A stretch of 64,000 bases of DNA from Halodesulfurarchaeum formicicum (GTDB lineage: Archaea; Halobacteriota; Halobacteria; Halobacteriales; Halobacteriaceae), in assembly GCF_001886955.1 (NCBI RefSeq), contig NZ_CP016804.1, forward strand, positions 310,001-374,000, read 5' to 3'. Every line of letters begins with the position of its first letter. Positions within the stretch are counted from its first letter, which is position 1. The notes under the pieces are model-generated. The model saw nothing but the letters and a program-made list of their open reading frames with translations, had not been told where the DNA came from and made no database searches. The position numbers and the translations under genes are program-made. This document shows, one piece after another, positions 42,675 through 52,887 of this stretch.

Positions 42675-43643
42675 TTACAGTCGCGAGAGAATCGCCCGGG
42701 TCACGTCCTCGGTCGTGCCCTCGCCGCCCAAATCGGGCGTCCGCGGGCCGGCTTCGAGGGTCGCCTCGACGGCCGTGCGGACGCGTTCGGCCGCTTCCGG
42801 TTCCGCAAGGTAGTCGAGCAACATCGCCGCACTCAGGATCGTCGCGCTGGGGTTGGCGATACCCTCGCCGGCGATGTCCGGGGCCGACCCGTGAACTGGC
42901 TCGAACAGCGCCCGCTCCGGCCCGACGTTCGCACTCGGGAGCAGGCCGAGGCCGCCGACCAGCCCCGCCGCCAGATCCGAGAGCACGTCTCCGGCCAGGT
43001 TCGGCGTGACGATCACGTCGTACTCCTCCGGACGCAAGACCAGGTGCATCGCCAGCGCGTCGATGAGTACCTCGTCGGTCTCGACGTCGTTTTCTTCGGC
43101 CACGCGGGCGACGGCGTCGCGGAATCGGCCGTCGGTCTTCCGCATGACGTTTGCCTTGTGCGCGATGGTGAAGCCCTCGGGGGCGTACTCACAGGCGTAC
43201 TCGGCCAGTCGCTCTGCGGCCTCGTCGGTGACGACCCGGGTCAGCGTGCTGAGATTCTCGCTCAGGTCGTCCTCGTGGCCCGCGTACACGCCTTCGGTGT
43301 TCTCCCGGAGGAAGACCAGGTCGGTCTCGCTCTTGACGGCGTCCACACCCGGGTACGTTCGCGCGGGGCGGACGTTCACGAAGGAGTCGACGGCGGCCCG
43401 GAGCGGGATGATCACGTCAGCGGCCGTCTCGCCGGCCGCCCCGAAGAGGGTTGCGTCGGCCTCGGCGGCCAGCGCTTCGGTCGCTTCGGGCAGGGGCTCG
43501 CGGCCCGCTTCGAGGAGGTGGTCGCCGGCCTCGGCCTCGGTGAACTCGAAGTCCACCTCGAGGGCCTCTAGTACTTCGATCGCGGCCGGAATGACCTCGC
43601 TACCGATGCCGTCCCCGGGGATCACGGCGATCTCGTGGGTCAT
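42675..43643 (-). CDS. leuB: 3-isopropylmalate dehydrogenase
   Basis: The 322-residue enzyme oxidises and decarboxylates 3-isopropylmalate using NAD+. It has the start [20 protein letters not shown], the substrate-site loop [14 protein letters not shown] near residue 115 and the NAD-binding [17 protein letters not shown] near 257. It is the last gene of the leu/ilv cluster and overlaps leuD by 4 bases. Archaeal members of this size may also act on related malates. Confidence 0.94.
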   Translation of the reverse strand: MTHEIAVIPGDGIGSEVIPAAIEVLEALEVDFEFTEAEAGDHLLEAGREPLPEATEALAAEADATLFGAAGETAADVIIPLRAAVDSFVNVRPARTYPGVDAVKSETDLVFLRENTEGVYAGHEDDLSENLSTLTRVVTDEAAERLAEYACEYAPEGFTIAHKANVMRKTDGRFRDAVARVAEENDVETDEVLIDALAMHLVLRPEEYDVIVTPNLAGDVLSDLAAGLVGGLGLLPSANVGPERALFEPVHGSAPDIAGEGIANPSATILSAAMLLDYLAEPEAAERVRTAVEATLEAGPRTPDLGGEGTTEDVTRAILSRL

Positions 43644-44266
43644 CGTGCCTCCGGGATCTCCTCGTCCTCGATGTAGGGCAGGGCCGCGGCCCGTTCACGG
43701 ACCTGTTCGAAGTTCGCCTTCATTACGGCGGTGGTGTCCCAGGTGCCCTCGGTCAGGGCCCGCTTCTGGGCGTCGTCGATCTCCACGTCGATTTCCTTGC
43801 CGCCGTAGGTCACCGTGGCTTCGGCCACGTCGATCTCGATGTCGCCGTCGGGATTGGCCTCGATCCAGTCCTGGATCTCGGTCACCGTCTCGCTGTCGGC
43901 GGTGACCGTCGGCAGGCCGAGCGAGAGGCAGTTCCCGCGGAAGATCTCGGCGAAGGACTCGCCGATCAGGCCCTCGACGCCCCAGCGCATCAGCGCCTGT
44001 GGGGCGTGCTCGCGGGAGGAGCCGGATCCGAAGTTCGCGTTGACCGCCATGATCGAGCCCTCGCGGAACCGGTCGTCTTCGAGGGGGTGTGGCTCCTCGG
44101 ATTCGACCCGCTGGTCGTAGAAGGCATACTGCCCCAGGCCCTCGAAGGTCACGACCTTCATAAACCGGGCCGGCAGGATCTGGTCGGTGTCGATGTCGTT
44201 GCCCCTGATCGGGACCCCGGTGCCGCTGACGGACGTGACACGCGGGGCGGGTGGTTCGTCGCTCAT
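43640..44266 (-). CDS. leuD: 3-isopropylmalate dehydratase small subunit
   Basis: At 208 residues it is the swivel-domain subunit. The conserved [15 protein letters not shown] is near residue 22 and [13 protein letters not shown] near 79. With LeuC it isomerises isopropylmalate. Overlaps of 4 bases with leuC and with leuB point to coupled translation. Confidence 0.94.
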   Translation of the reverse strand: MSDEPPAPRVTSVSGTGVPIRGNDIDTDQILPARFMKVVTFEGLGQYAFYDQRVESEEPHPLEDDRFREGSIMAVNANFGSGSSREHAPQALMRWGVEGLIGESFAEIFRGNCLSLGLPTVTADSETVTEIQDWIEANPDGDIEIDVAEATVTYGGKEIDVEIDDAQKRALTEGTWDTTAVMKANFEQVRERAAALPYIEDEEIPEAR

Positions 44267-45669
44267 TGGTCGAGGGTTCGCACGTCGGTCACTTCGCCTT
44301 CGATCGCCGCGGCGGCGACCATCTCGGGACTCATCAGGATCGTCCGGCCGTCCTTGCTGCCCTGGCGACCGACGAAGTTGCGATTCGTCGAGGAGGCCGA
44401 AACCTGGCCGTCCTCCAGGCGGTCGCCGTTCATCCCCAGACACATCGAACAGCCCGCGTCACGCCACTCGAAGCCGGCCTCGCGGAAGATCGAATCGAGG
44501 CCCTCCGCCTCGGCGGCGGCCTTGACCCGCTGGCTCCCTGGCACGGCCAGGGCTTCTACGTCCGTGTCGACCTCGTGGCCCTCGAGGACTTCGGCGGCAG
44601 CCCGCAGGTCGGGCAACCGGCCGTTCGTACAGGAACCGAGGAAGACCACGTCGACGCCGTAGCCGTCCATGGTTTCGCCCGGCGAGACGTCCATGTGCTC
44701 GTAGGCTCGCTCGGCGGCATCTCGCTGGCCGGCCGGAAGATCCGCCGGGGCCGGAATCGGCTCGGTGACGCCGACGACCTGCCCCGGGGTGATCCCCCAG
44801 GTGACAGACGGCTCGATCTGGGAGGCGTCGAACTCGACGACGTCGTCGTAGATCGCATCGGGGTTCGACCGGATCGACTCCCAGTAGGCCTTTCGCTCCT
44901 CGAAGGCCTCCCCTTCGGGGACCGCGTCGCGGCCCTGCAGGTACTCGTAGGTGGTCTCGTCGGGGTTGATGTACCCCGCAGTCGCACCGCCCTCGATGGA
45001 CATGTTCGCGAGGGTCATTCGCTCCTCCATGGACATGGCCTCGACGACGGGGCCGCCGTACTCATAGACGTAGCCCACGCCGCCGTCCGTGCCGAGTTCG
45101 CGGATAAGCCCGAGTACGAGGTCCTTGACCGTCGCGGCCTCGCTCAACTCGCCCGTGATCTCGATGCGCCGGACGTCGTGTTTCTCCGCGGCGACCGAGC
45201 CAGTCGCGAGGACGTCCCGGATCTGGCTCGTCCCGATCCCGAAGGCCAGCGCGCCGAAGGCCCCGTGGGTGGCGGTGTGACTGTCGCCACAGACGATGGT
45301 CATGCCGGGCTGGGTGAGCCCCTGCTCCGGACCGACCACGTGGGCGATCCCCTGATCACCCGTCTCGGGGCCGGAGTAGGTGATACCGGCCTCACTGGTG
45401 TTCGTCTCCAGGGCCGAGAGCATCTCCTCTGCGGCCTCGTCTTCGAGCGGTCGCGACCGATCCTTCGTCGGGATGACGTGATCGACGGTCGCGTGAGTTC
45501 GCTCGGGGAACGCGACGTCCAGGTCCCGCTCCCGGAGCATCCCGAACGCCTGGGGGCTCGTGACCTCGTGGATCAGGTGCAGCCCGACGAACAACTGGTC
45601 CTGGCCCGTCGGCAGGGTCTCGACCAGGTGCTCGTTCCAGACGTGGTCGTACAGGGTGCCCTCACTCAT
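44263..45669 (-). CDS. leuC: 3-isopropylmalate dehydratase large subunit
   Basis: The 468-residue aconitase-type enzyme carries the [4Fe-4S] cysteines seen in CTNGRLPDL (near residue 344) and [10 protein letters not shown] (near 405). The active-site strand [18 protein letters not shown] is near 132. It overlaps ilvC by 8 bases and leuD by 4. Confidence 0.95.
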   Translation of the reverse strand: MSEGTLYDHVWNEHLVETLPTGQDQLFVGLHLIHEVTSPQAFGMLRERDLDVAFPERTHATVDHVIPTKDRSRPLEDEAAEEMLSALETNTSEAGITYSGPETGDQGIAHVVGPEQGLTQPGMTIVCGDSHTATHGAFGALAFGIGTSQIRDVLATGSVAAEKHDVRRIEITGELSEAATVKDLVLGLIRELGTDGGVGYVYEYGGPVVEAMSMEERMTLANMSIEGGATAGYINPDETTYEYLQGRDAVPEGEAFEERKAYWESIRSNPDAIYDDVVEFDASQIEPSVTWGITPGQVVGVTEPIPAPADLPAGQRDAAERAYEHMDVSPGETMDGYGVDVVFLGSCTNGRLPDLRAAAEVLEGHEVDTDVEALAVPGSQRVKAAAEAEGLDSIFREAGFEWRDAGCSMCLGMNGDRLEDGQVSASSTNRNFVGRQGSKDGRTILMSPEMVAAAAIEGEVTDVRTLDQ

Positions 45670-46669
45670 CGTCGGCCCACGCGAACATCGACCGCAGGCG
45701 GTCCCCGACCTCTTCGATCTCCCGCTCGCTCTCGGCGTTGCGGAGTTGCGTGTAGGACGGCCGACCGGCCTGGTTCTCCGCGATCCACTCGCGGGCGAAC
45801 TCGCCGTCCTGGATCTCCGTCAGGATCTCCTCCATGTTCGCCTTGACCTCCTCGTCGACGACGACGTCGCCGCGGGTCAGGCCGCCGTACTCGGCGGTGT
45901 CCGACACCGAGTCCCACATCTCGCCGAGCCCGCCCTCGTACATCAGGTCCACGATGAGTTTGAGCTCGTTGAGGACCTCGAAGTAGGCCATCTCGGGGCT
46001 GTAGCCGTTCTCGGTCAGGGTCTCGTAGCCCGTTTTCACCAGGCTCGTGACCCCGCCACAGAGGACGGCCTGCTCGCCGAAGAGGTCCGATTCGGTCTCC
46101 TCCTGGAAGCTCGTCTCGATGACGCCGGCCCGGGCACAGCCGATGCCCTGGGCGTAGGCCAGGGCCTCCTCGAGGGCCTCGCCCGTCTCGTCCTGGTAGA
46201 TCGCGACCAGCGCGGGCGTGCCCTCGCCGGCCTCGTAGTTGCGTCGTACCAGGTGTCCGGGGCTCTTCGGTGCGACCATGGTTACGTCGACGCCTTCGGG
46301 CGGCTCGATCTGGTTGTAGTGGATGTTGAACCCGTGGGCGAACTGGAGGGTATCACCCTCGTCCAGTTCGGGTTCGATGGCCTCGTACACTGCGGGCTGG
46401 ACCGTATCGGGGACCAGCATCGAGACGATGTCGGCCTCGGCGGCCGCGGCCGTGGGCGTGGCGACCCGGAGCCCGTCGGCCTCGGCGGCGTCCCGGGAGG
46501 ACGAACCCTCCCGGAGGCCGACGACCACGTCGACCCCGCTGTCCGAGAGGTTCTGGGCGTGGGCGTGGCCCTGGCTGCCGTAGCCGAGGACGGCGACGGT
46601 CTTTGTGTCGATCTGTGAGCTGTCCGCGTCTTCGTCGTAGTATACCGGTCGGGTGAATTCCTCTGTCAT
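45662..46669 (-). CDS. ilvC: ketol-acid reductoisomerase, class I
   Basis: A 335-residue NADPH enzyme of valine and isoleucine synthesis. The dinucleotide fold carries [16 protein letters not shown] near residue 28, with [14 protein letters not shown] after it. The catalytic KSPGHLVRR is near 130, and the metal ligands are in [13 protein letters not shown] near 190. Its length is that of class I enzymes. It overlaps ilvN by 4 bases and leuC by 8. Confidence 0.95.
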   Translation of the reverse strand: MTEEFTRPVYYDEDADSSQIDTKTVAVLGYGSQGHAHAQNLSDSGVDVVVGLREGSSSRDAAEADGLRVATPTAAAAEADIVSMLVPDTVQPAVYEAIEPELDEGDTLQFAHGFNIHYNQIEPPEGVDVTMVAPKSPGHLVRRNYEAGEGTPALVAIYQDETGEALEEALAYAQGIGCARAGVIETSFQEETESDLFGEQAVLCGGVTSLVKTGYETLTENGYSPEMAYFEVLNELKLIVDLMYEGGLGEMWDSVSDTAEYGGLTRGDVVVDEEVKANMEEILTEIQDGEFAREWIAENQAGRPSYTQLRNAESEREIEEVGDRLRSMFAWADDE

Positions 46670-47256
46670 GCTGTGGATCGCGTGCCGCTGGCGAGGGCGG
46701 CGGTGCCCGTGCGGGCGACTTCGTGAACGCCGAACTGTTCGAACGCCGCGATGGCGGCGTCGATCTCTTCCTCTGTCCCCGTCAACTCGACCGTGACGAC
46801 CTCGTCGTCGGCCCGCACGGCCTGTCCGCCGTGCATCTCCGCGAGGGCGGCGACCCCCGAGGGGTCGTGCCCGTCAACTTTGATCAGGGCGAGTTCGCGC
46901 TCGATTGCGCCCTCGACCTCCCGGACCGACCAGGTGTGGACCTGCTTGCGGAGCTGGCGTTTGGCCTGCTCGATGCCCGGTTCGGGCTCCTCGACGACGA
47001 TGGTCATCCGGGCCATCGTTTCATCGACCGTGGGCCCAACAGTCAAACTCTCGATGTTGAACTGCCGGCGGGCGAAGAGGCCGGAGACCTTCGCGAGGAC
47101 TCCGGGTTTGTGATCGACCAGGGCCGAGATCACGGTCCGTCGCGGCTTGGCCTCGGCTTCCGCCTGGGGGTCGATGCGGATGCCCTGTGAGTTGCGGCGG
47201 CCTGTCGGCTTCTCTCGGTCCTCGGGGGCCGGGCCGGCCATCTTCTCACCAGTCAT
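46666..47256 (-). CDS. ilvN: acetolactate synthase regulatory subunit
   Basis: A 196-residue subunit with an N-terminal ACT domain (about residues 38-110, [23 protein letters not shown]). It has a C-terminal extension of about 80 residues that resembles the second domain of archaeal IlvN. It senses valine and activates IlvB. The start at 47256 overlaps the ilvB stop by 4 bases. Confidence 0.93.
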   Translation of the reverse strand: MTGEKMAGPAPEDREKPTGRRNSQGIRIDPQAEAEAKPRRTVISALVDHKPGVLAKVSGLFARRQFNIESLTVGPTVDETMARMTIVVEEPEPGIEQAKRQLRKQVHTWSVREVEGAIERELALIKVDGHDPSGVAALAEMHGGQAVRADDEVVTVELTGTEEEIDAAIAAFEQFGVHEVARTGTAALASGTRSTA

Positions 47257-49028
47257 AGGTGATCCGCCTCCAGGGCGAACTCCGCGTTGTTCCCACCGCT
47301 TGGCACCATCGGGTACACGTCCGCGACGGGATCGACGTGGAAGTCGATCACCGAGGGGCCGTCGTAGGCAAAGGCCTCCTCGATCACGTCGGGGACCTCG
47401 TCGTAGCCCATCGCCCGCAGGCCCTGTGCGCCGTAGGCCTCCGCCAGGGTTGCAAAGTCCGGGCCCCAGTCCCAGTCGCTCTCGTAGCGACGCTCGTCGT
47501 AGAAGGCGTCCTGCCACTGCCGGATCATCCCGACGTAGCTGTTGTTGAGGATGGCCACGGTGATGTCCAGGTTCTCGCGCACGGCCGGCGCGATGGCCTG
47601 GCTGGTCATCAGGAAGGAGCCATCGCCCTCGAAGGCGATGACCTGGGTGTCCGGGGCGGCCAACTTCGCGCCGACCGCTGCCGGCGCACCGTAGCCCATC
47701 GTGCCCAGGCCGTTCGAGGAGACCCAGGTCCGGGGCTCGGTGTAGGTCCAGTACTGGGCGGCCCACATCTGGTGCTGGCCGACGCCGGTGGTGACGATCG
47801 CGTCGTCCGCGGCGGCCTCGTTCATCGCCTCGACGACGAACTGGGGTTTGACGGCCTCGTCCTGTGGGGTTTCATAGCCCATCGGGTAGGTCGCCTTCCA
47901 CTCCATGGTCCGATCGCGCCAGGCTTCCGCGTCTGGTTCGCCGGGCATGGCCCCGTGGAGCTGTTCGATCACGGCTCCCGCGTCGCCGATCAGCGGGTAG
48001 TCCGCGTGGATGTTCTTCGAGATCTCCGCGGGGTCGATGTCGACGTGGATGACCTCGGCCTCCGGGGCGAAGGTCTCGATGCCGCCGGTCAGCCGGTCGT
48101 CGAAGCGGGTTCCGATCCCCAGCAGCACGTCACAGTGGCTTAGGGCCATGTTTGCATAGCCCGTGCCGTGCATGCCGCCCATCTCCAGCGCGAGGGCGTT
48201 GTCCTCGGGGAACGAGCCCAGGCCGGGCATGGTCGTGACCACGGGGATGCCGTACTCGATCGCGAACTCCCGCAGTTGCTCGCTGGCCTCGCTTTTGATC
48301 ACGCCGCCGCCCGAGAGGATCAGCGGCCGGTCGGCCGCGGCGAGGGCTTCGGCGGCCGCCTCGACGCTGTGGGGGTCGGCCTCGTCGGGTGGCACCTGAT
48401 AGGCTTCCGGGACTGTTGGTTCCGAGGGCTCGACGTCGGTCTCGCTCGTGGTGACGTTCTTCGGCAGGTCGACCAGGGTCGGCCCCTGTCGCCCCTCCGC
48501 CGCCAGCGCGAGGGCCGTTCCGACGTCGTCACCGACCGTGTCCGGGCTGGTGGCGAAGATGTTGGCCTTCGTGATGGGCGAGGTGATGCCCATGGTGTTG
48601 GTCTCCTGGAAGGCGTCGTTCCCGACCATGTCCTGGGGGACCTGGCCGGTCAGGGAGACGATCGGATCCGAGTCCAGGTTGGCGTCCGCGATGCCGGTCA
48701 CCAGGTTCGTCGCGCCGGGCCCGGAGGTCGTGATCGTGACCCCCGGTTTTCCGGAGACGATCCCGTAGGCGTCGGCCGCATGCGAGGCCCCCTGTTCGTG
48801 GGCCATCGAGACGTGGTGGATATCCGAGTCCGCCAGGGCGTCGTACACTGGCATGATGGCTCCGCCCTGGACGCCGAAGGTGATCTCCACCTCGGCCTTC
48901 TCCAGGGCCGTGACGACCGATTGGGCCCCCTTGGTTTTGTTTGCTGTCTGCTCGTCGCTTGCTTCCTCCGACAGCTCGTCTGTGTCTGCCGAAGCTTCTG
49001 ATTCGTTCGTCGGTTGGGATTTACTCAT
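47253..49028 (-). CDS. ilvB: acetolactate synthase catalytic subunit
   Basis: The 591-residue TPP enzyme joins two pyruvates, or pyruvate and 2-ketobutyrate. An acidic leader of about 35 residues precedes the catalytic core. The TPP-activating Glu is in AHEQGASHAADAYG near residue 80. The TPP/Mg motif begins at GDGSFLMTSQAIAPAV near 465 and ends in NNSYVGMIRQWQ. It opens a unit ilvB-ilvN-ilvC-leuC-leuD-leuB, every pair overlapping. The 223-base leader holds a promoter and a possible leader peptide. Confidence 0.95.
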   Translation of the reverse strand: MSKSQPTNESEASADTDELSEEASDEQTANKTKGAQSVVTALEKAEVEITFGVQGGAIMPVYDALADSDIHHVSMAHEQGASHAADAYGIVSGKPGVTITTSGPGATNLVTGIADANLDSDPIVSLTGQVPQDMVGNDAFQETNTMGITSPITKANIFATSPDTVGDDVGTALALAAEGRQGPTLVDLPKNVTTSETDVEPSEPTVPEAYQVPPDEADPHSVEAAAEALAAADRPLILSGGGVIKSEASEQLREFAIEYGIPVVTTMPGLGSFPEDNALALEMGGMHGTGYANMALSHCDVLLGIGTRFDDRLTGGIETFAPEAEVIHVDIDPAEISKNIHADYPLIGDAGAVIEQLHGAMPGEPDAEAWRDRTMEWKATYPMGYETPQDEAVKPQFVVEAMNEAAADDAIVTTGVGQHQMWAAQYWTYTEPRTWVSSNGLGTMGYGAPAAVGAKLAAPDTQVIAFEGDGSFLMTSQAIAPAVRENLDITVAILNNSYVGMIRQWQDAFYDERRYESDWDWGPDFATLAEAYGAQGLRAMGYDEVPDVIEEAFAYDGPSVIDFHVDPVADVYPMVPSGGNNAEFALEADHL

Positions 49029-49134
49029 GGTCCGTGTGCGTGTCCGGTGGGTTCCGTGTCGATACCGATCGCCGCCAGGTGGCGGGAACTGTCTCCGCGA
49101 TGGGCTACAGTCGGGTCAGGAAAGTAGTGTACTG

Positions 49135-49149
49135 GGGGCCCTAGGCCCC
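49135..49149 (-). promoter_or_regulatory. GC hairpin in the ilvB leader
   Basis: Read on the minus strand, GGGGCC-TAG-GGCCCC is a perfect 6-bp stem with a 3-base loop. The loop is the stop codon of the short upstream ORF at 49141-49188. It lies 107 bases before ilvB. No strong U-tract follows, so termination is not obvious. Confidence 0.45.
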
Positions 49150-49188
49150 TACGATCGCGATGCTGGCCGGACACGCGAGACGGGGCAT
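49141..49188 (-). CDS. possible 15-residue leader peptide before ilvB
   Basis: A short ORF MPRLACPASIAIVGA starts about 18 bases after the transcript start predicted from the TATA box at 49229-49236 and stops in the loop of a hairpin. Four of 15 residues are branched-chain amino acids (Leu, Ile, Ile, Val). That is only slightly above the usual share and may be chance. The arrangement recalls attenuation leaders of bacterial ilv operons. Confidence 0.25.
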   Translation of the reverse strand: MPRLACPASIAIVGA

Positions 49189-49228
49189 GCGTGTGTGGGC
49201 CATCTTGTCCCGAGTGTGGGCGACGGCT

Positions 49229-49236
49229 CGATATAG
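49229..49236 (-). promoter_or_regulatory. TATA box for ilvB
   Basis: CCTATATC on the minus strand is the best promoter element between leuA and ilvB. It predicts transcription from near 49206 and a leader of about 178 bases, unusually long for a haloarchaeal mRNA. Confidence 0.45.
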
Positions 49237-49251
49237 GGTTTGCGGTCCCCA

Positions 49252-50479
49252 TCACGCATGCACCTCCGTGGACTCGGCACGGTCCACCCCGACCTTGGCG
49301 GCGATCCGGTGGAGGTCCTCGACGGTGATCGTGTGTTTCTCCGCGGCCCGATTTTTCACCCGCTCGGTCACCTCCCGGACCTCTTCATCGGTGGGGGCAT
49401 AGCCCGCCTCCTCCAGGTGGTCCCGGACCGCGTGGCTTCCGGTGTGTTTCCCCAGGACGATCGCACGCTGGGCGCCGACCATCTCGGGGGTCATGATCCC
49501 GGGTTCGAAGGTGTCGGCGTTCTCGATCACGCCCGCGGCGTGGATGCCGCTCTCGTGGGAGAAGGCGTTCTCCCCGACGATTGGCTTGTTGGGCGGGATC
49601 GGAACGCCGGATTTCTCCTCGATGATGGCCGCGATTTCGGAGATCCGGGTCGTGTCGATCCCGGTGTCCGCACCGTAGATCGACTCGGCGGCCATCACGA
49701 CCTCCTCGTAGGCGGCGTTGCCGGCCCGCTCGCCGATGCCGTTGATCGAGACCTGGGCCTGGTCGGCCCCGGCCTCGATGCCCGCAATGGCATTGGCCGT
49801 CGCCATTCCGAAGTCGTCGTGGGTGTGGACGTCGATTCGCGCGTCGGTGTGCTCGCCCACGAAGCCGATCAGGTCGGCGAATCGGGAGGGACTGGCGACC
49901 CCGGTCGTGTCCGGGATGTTCACCCAGTCCACATCGACCTCGTCGATGGCCGAAAGCACGTCGGCGAGGTAGTCTCGATCCGTGCGGGTGGCGTCCATCG
50001 GCGAGAACATCACCTCGGCGTCGCTCTGTTTTGCCTGCTCGATGGCGGCGACCGAGCGCTCCTTGACCTCCTCGCGGTTGGAGTGCATGGAGTCCTCGAT
50101 CTGGACGTCGCTGGTGCTCGCGAAGACGTGAATCATGTCGACTTCGGCCTCGATGGCCGCCTCGACGTCGGATTCGACCACGCGAGCCAGGCCAGCGACG
50201 GTCGTCTCCGTCGACCGGGCGATGTCACGGACCGCCTCGAGTTCGGCGTCGCTGTTCGCCGGGAACCCCGCCTCGATGACGTGGGTCCCCATCTGGTCGA
50301 GTATCTGGGCTATCTCTCGCTTGTCAGCCTCGGAAAAGGATGTGCGCGGGGTCTGTTCGCCGTCACGTAGTGTCGTATCGAAGATCCGGACCGATTCGAA
50401 CTCGCTACGTGTAGCTAACGTGCCCTGGAAGAACTCGATCGCCCGAGCTTGCGCCGAGCGACTCCTCAGTCTGGGTCAT
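49252..50479 (-). CDS. leuA: 2-isopropylmalate/citramalate synthase with an apparent frameshift after the start
   Basis: The conserved frame, open from 50475, encodes ARAIEFFQGTLATRSE, then VRIFDTTLRDGEQTPRTSF, the acetyl-CoA-dependent HMGL-like motif, and later VHTHDDFGMATANAIAG and ENAFSHESGIHAAG. About 405 residues; no C-terminal allosteric LeuA dimer domain follows. The frame contains no ATG or GTG before residue M at 50292, which lies after the active-site motif. The nearest ATG (50479) is one base out of frame and gives a stop after 24 codons. Removing one C of the CCC after it gives MTRLRSRSAQARAIEFFQ. This may be a mutation, a sequencing error or a non-standard start. Confidence 0.85.
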
Positions 50480-50505
50480 CGTACGATGGGAAAGTCCCCT
50501 CCCGC

Positions 50506-50513
50506 AGTTAAGT
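50506..50513 (-). promoter_or_regulatory. TATA-like box of leuA
   Basis: ACTTAACT on the minus strand is centred about 30 bases before the ATG at 50479. This supports that ATG as the natural start of leuA and therefore the frame offset described for the gene. Confidence 0.45.
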
Positions 50514-50602
50514 CTTCCCTTCGACGGGGAACGTGTTACCACGGCACGTCCCCCGTGTCCGGGATCAGTACGGCTTTGACACCAGCCGCCCATTCCTGGA
50601 AT

Positions 50603-51268
50603 ATGTCCGCGGAGCGTCCACCGTGGTATCTCGCCCCGCTACCCCGGTTCATCGAGGATCTGGCCCTGCGACTGGCGGTTCCCATCGCCCTGATCAACAT
50701 CCTCGGCACTGCCTTTGGCTTCTGGTACTACCGGATTCAGTTCGCGGCGACCCCGATCGTGGCCTGGCCGCTCGTACCCGACAGCCCCGTTGCCACGCTG
50801 TTCGTCGCGCTCTCACTGCTGGCCTACCGCGTTGATTTCGACGCCGACTGGCTCCACGCGCTGGCCTTTTTCGGCGCGCTCAAGCTCGGGCTCTGGACGC
50901 CCTTCGTCCAGCTCGTGCTCAACGGTCCGGCCGGAGTCGCACCCTGGCTGTACGTCTTCCTCGTTACGAGCCACCTCGCGATGGCCGTCGAGGCCTTTGT
51001 CATCCACCGATACGCCACGTTCTCGATCCCGGCGGTGGCCGTGGCCGCGTTCTGGTACGGGCTCAACGACCTCGTGGACTACTTCGTCCCGTTCGCGGGC
51101 CGGCTCCATCACACCTGGCTCCGGGCCGAACAGGTCGCCGGCGGCTTCAGTCACGACCTCCCGGCCCACGATCTGGCCGCCGGCGCGGCCGTGGTCCTCA
51201 CGCTCCTCGCGACCTTCCTGGCGCTTTCGACCCGGATCGACGAACTCCGGCGTGGGACCGAGCCATAG
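50603..51268 (+). CDS. DUF1405 family membrane protein
   Basis: The 221-residue protein has about six helices. It begins ERPPWYLAPLPRFIEDLALR and has the ILGTAFGFWYYRIQF helix and the AFWYGLNDLVDYF segment near residue 155, features of the DUF1405 family found in archaea and Bacillus (YpjA). No function is known. It is transcribed away from leuA. Confidence 0.83.
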   Translation: MSAERPPWYLAPLPRFIEDLALRLAVPIALINILGTAFGFWYYRIQFAATPIVAWPLVPDSPVATLFVALSLLAYRVDFDADWLHALAFFGALKLGLWTPFVQLVLNGPAGVAPWLYVFLVTSHLAMAVEAFVIHRYATFSIPAVAVAAFWYGLNDLVDYFVPFAGRLHHTWLRAEQVAGGFSHDLPAHDLAAGAAVVLTLLATFLALSTRIDELRRGTEP

Positions 51269-51388
51269 AAACAATTTTGAGTGGGCGTGGGACCAACTAT
51301 CGATATGCCCGCCGCTTTGCCCGCGCTCTCACGGTTGCATCGTGCCGGTCGGCCACACTCTTTGTCGCCGGGCCCCACCTGATCGACA

Positions 51389-51835
51389 ATGACCCAGGTA
51401 GCCGAACCGAGCGTCTGGTTGTTCGATGGCCAGGAGCCAGGCCAGGATCTGCCCGCGGCGGAGGCGGCTCAGGTCGAGTCGATGGCTCTCGCATACGACG
51501 AGCCGATACTGGCATCGCTGCCCGACACGGCCGTCGAGGCCGTCACCGAACTGTTTCGCGGCTTCTACGCCCACACGCCCTACCGGCAGATCGCCGCGAT
51601 CGATCGCGAGGACGAGTACACGGTCGCCGTTCACGCCGAGCGCCGGGCGAGCAACCGCGACGACTGGGAACCACACGTGCACGCGACCCACGTCGCGGAG
51701 ATGCAGACGACCCTTTCCGACTACTTCGGCCCGCTGTGGCGAGCCAGTCGGGAAGCGAATGACACCGGAACTGGGACGGTCCACATCCACCGGGTCGTGG
51801 GCCGGAAATTCCACTACCGGGAGGCCGATCAGTGA
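51389..51835 (+). CDS. hypothetical protein upstream of the MoxR-type ATPase
   Basis: A 148-residue acidic, soluble protein with no recognised domain. It has several His-rich stretches (EPHVHATHVAEMQ near residue 92 and TVHIHRVVGRKFHYRE near 130). Its stop overlaps the start of the next gene by one base (TGATG), so it is probably part of the same operon as the ATPase and VWA genes and may share their function. Confidence 0.75.
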   Translation: MTQVAEPSVWLFDGQEPGQDLPAAEAAQVESMALAYDEPILASLPDTAVEAVTELFRGFYAHTPYRQIAAIDREDEYTVAVHAERRASNRDDWEPHVHATHVAEMQTTLSDYFGPLWRASREANDTGTGTVHIHRVVGRKFHYREADQ

Positions 51836-52881
51836 TGGCAACACCAGATCAGCAGTCCAGCGAGCAGACGGACGGCACGATCAACGGAATTCGAGTGGAC
51901 GTCGACCCAGACCGACTGCTCGCCGGCGCGCCGACGGGCGAACAGGTCAACGGGCTCAGAAAACTCGAGCCGGGTCATCCGGCGATCCCGGAGACTGCGG
52001 TTCCCTATTTCCCGGCCGAACTCCCGGACGTACCCCGAGACACCGAGGAGACCTTCTACCGGGCGCTCTCGCTCGACAAACCGGTCATTCTGGAAGGGGA
52101 GGCCGGCACGGGAAAGAACCACTTGATCCGCACGGTGGCCGCCACGGTGAATCATCCGGTCTATCGCCAGGAGTTCGGGGCGGAGACCTCGGTCTTCGAC
52201 GTGGTGGGCGAGAAGGACCTCGACGGCCAGGGTGGCACCTACTACATCCTCGGCGAGGCAGCGAAGGCAGCGATCTTCGGCGGCCTCTATGTCGCCGACG
52301 AACTCAACATGGCGACCGGGTCGGTCACTGCCGCGCTACACCCGCTGTTCGAGGATCGGGGCAAGCGCGAACTGCACCTGCGTGGGGTCGGGCGCACGCT
52401 CCGGGACCTCCCACGGGGGGAAACCTGGAACCCGGACGAACATCTGGGGCGCTACATCCATCCCGACTTCCACGCCACGGCGACGATCAATCCCCTGCAC
52501 TACGCTGATACCGCCGAACTCAACGACGCCCTGCGCTCGCGGTGTGTCGTCATCGAACACCCGTATCTGGCCGCAAGCGAGGACGATCAGGCGGGAATCG
52601 AGACCGAAGTCGAGTTGCTCGAAGCCGAGACCGGTGCGACAAACACCGAGCAACTCCGGGATCTCGTCCGCTTTGCGGCGGTCCTCCGGGAGGCCCGCCG
52701 GGAGGCAAACGCCATCGCGACCCCGATCGGCCACCGGGAACTCCGGGACACCGTCGAGATGGCTGGCCCGGACGAGGAGTTCATGGGCTTTGCGGCGGCC
52801 GCCCGGGTGAAGTTCGTCGGGCAGGCCGCGATGAAATCGGACAAGCAGTTCATCCGGGACGCGATCGCCGACGAACTCTGA
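51835..52881 (+). CDS. MoxR/CbbQ-type AAA ATPase
   Basis: A 348-residue AAA ATPase. Walker A is GEAGTGKNHLI near residue 88, Walker B is AIFGGLYVADELNMATGSV near 147, and sensor 1 lies in FHATATINPLHYAD near 217. The MoxR family remodels and assembles metal-containing or surface complexes together with VWA proteins, and a VWA gene follows 6 bases downstream. An ATG overlapping the previous stop was chosen over a GTG one codon before. Confidence 0.88.
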   Translation: MATPDQQSSEQTDGTINGIRVDVDPDRLLAGAPTGEQVNGLRKLEPGHPAIPETAVPYFPAELPDVPRDTEETFYRALSLDKPVILEGEAGTGKNHLIRTVAATVNHPVYRQEFGAETSVFDVVGEKDLDGQGGTYYILGEAAKAAIFGGLYVADELNMATGSVTAALHPLFEDRGKRELHLRGVGRTLRDLPRGETWNPDEHLGRYIHPDFHATATINPLHYADTAELNDALRSRCVVIEHPYLAASEDDQAGIETEVELLEAETGATNTEQLRDLVRFAAVLREARREANAIATPIGHRELRDTVEMAGPDEEFMGFAAAARVKFVGQAAMKSDKQFIRDAIADEL

Positions 52882-52887
52882 TTCGAG

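Noticed and set aside
44251-45846. Plus-strand 531-residue frame antisense to leuC
   Set aside because: Shadow frame. LeuC motifs are all intact on the other strand.
49025-49252. Minus-strand frame bridging the leuA stop and ilvB start
   Set aside because: It overlaps both ends neatly but is rich in His, Arg and Pro with no haloarchaeal acidity. It includes the promoter and leader.
50405-50479. A 24-residue leucine leader peptide upstream of leuA
   Set aside because: It has only two Leu, no hairpin follows, and a frame offset in leuA explains it better.
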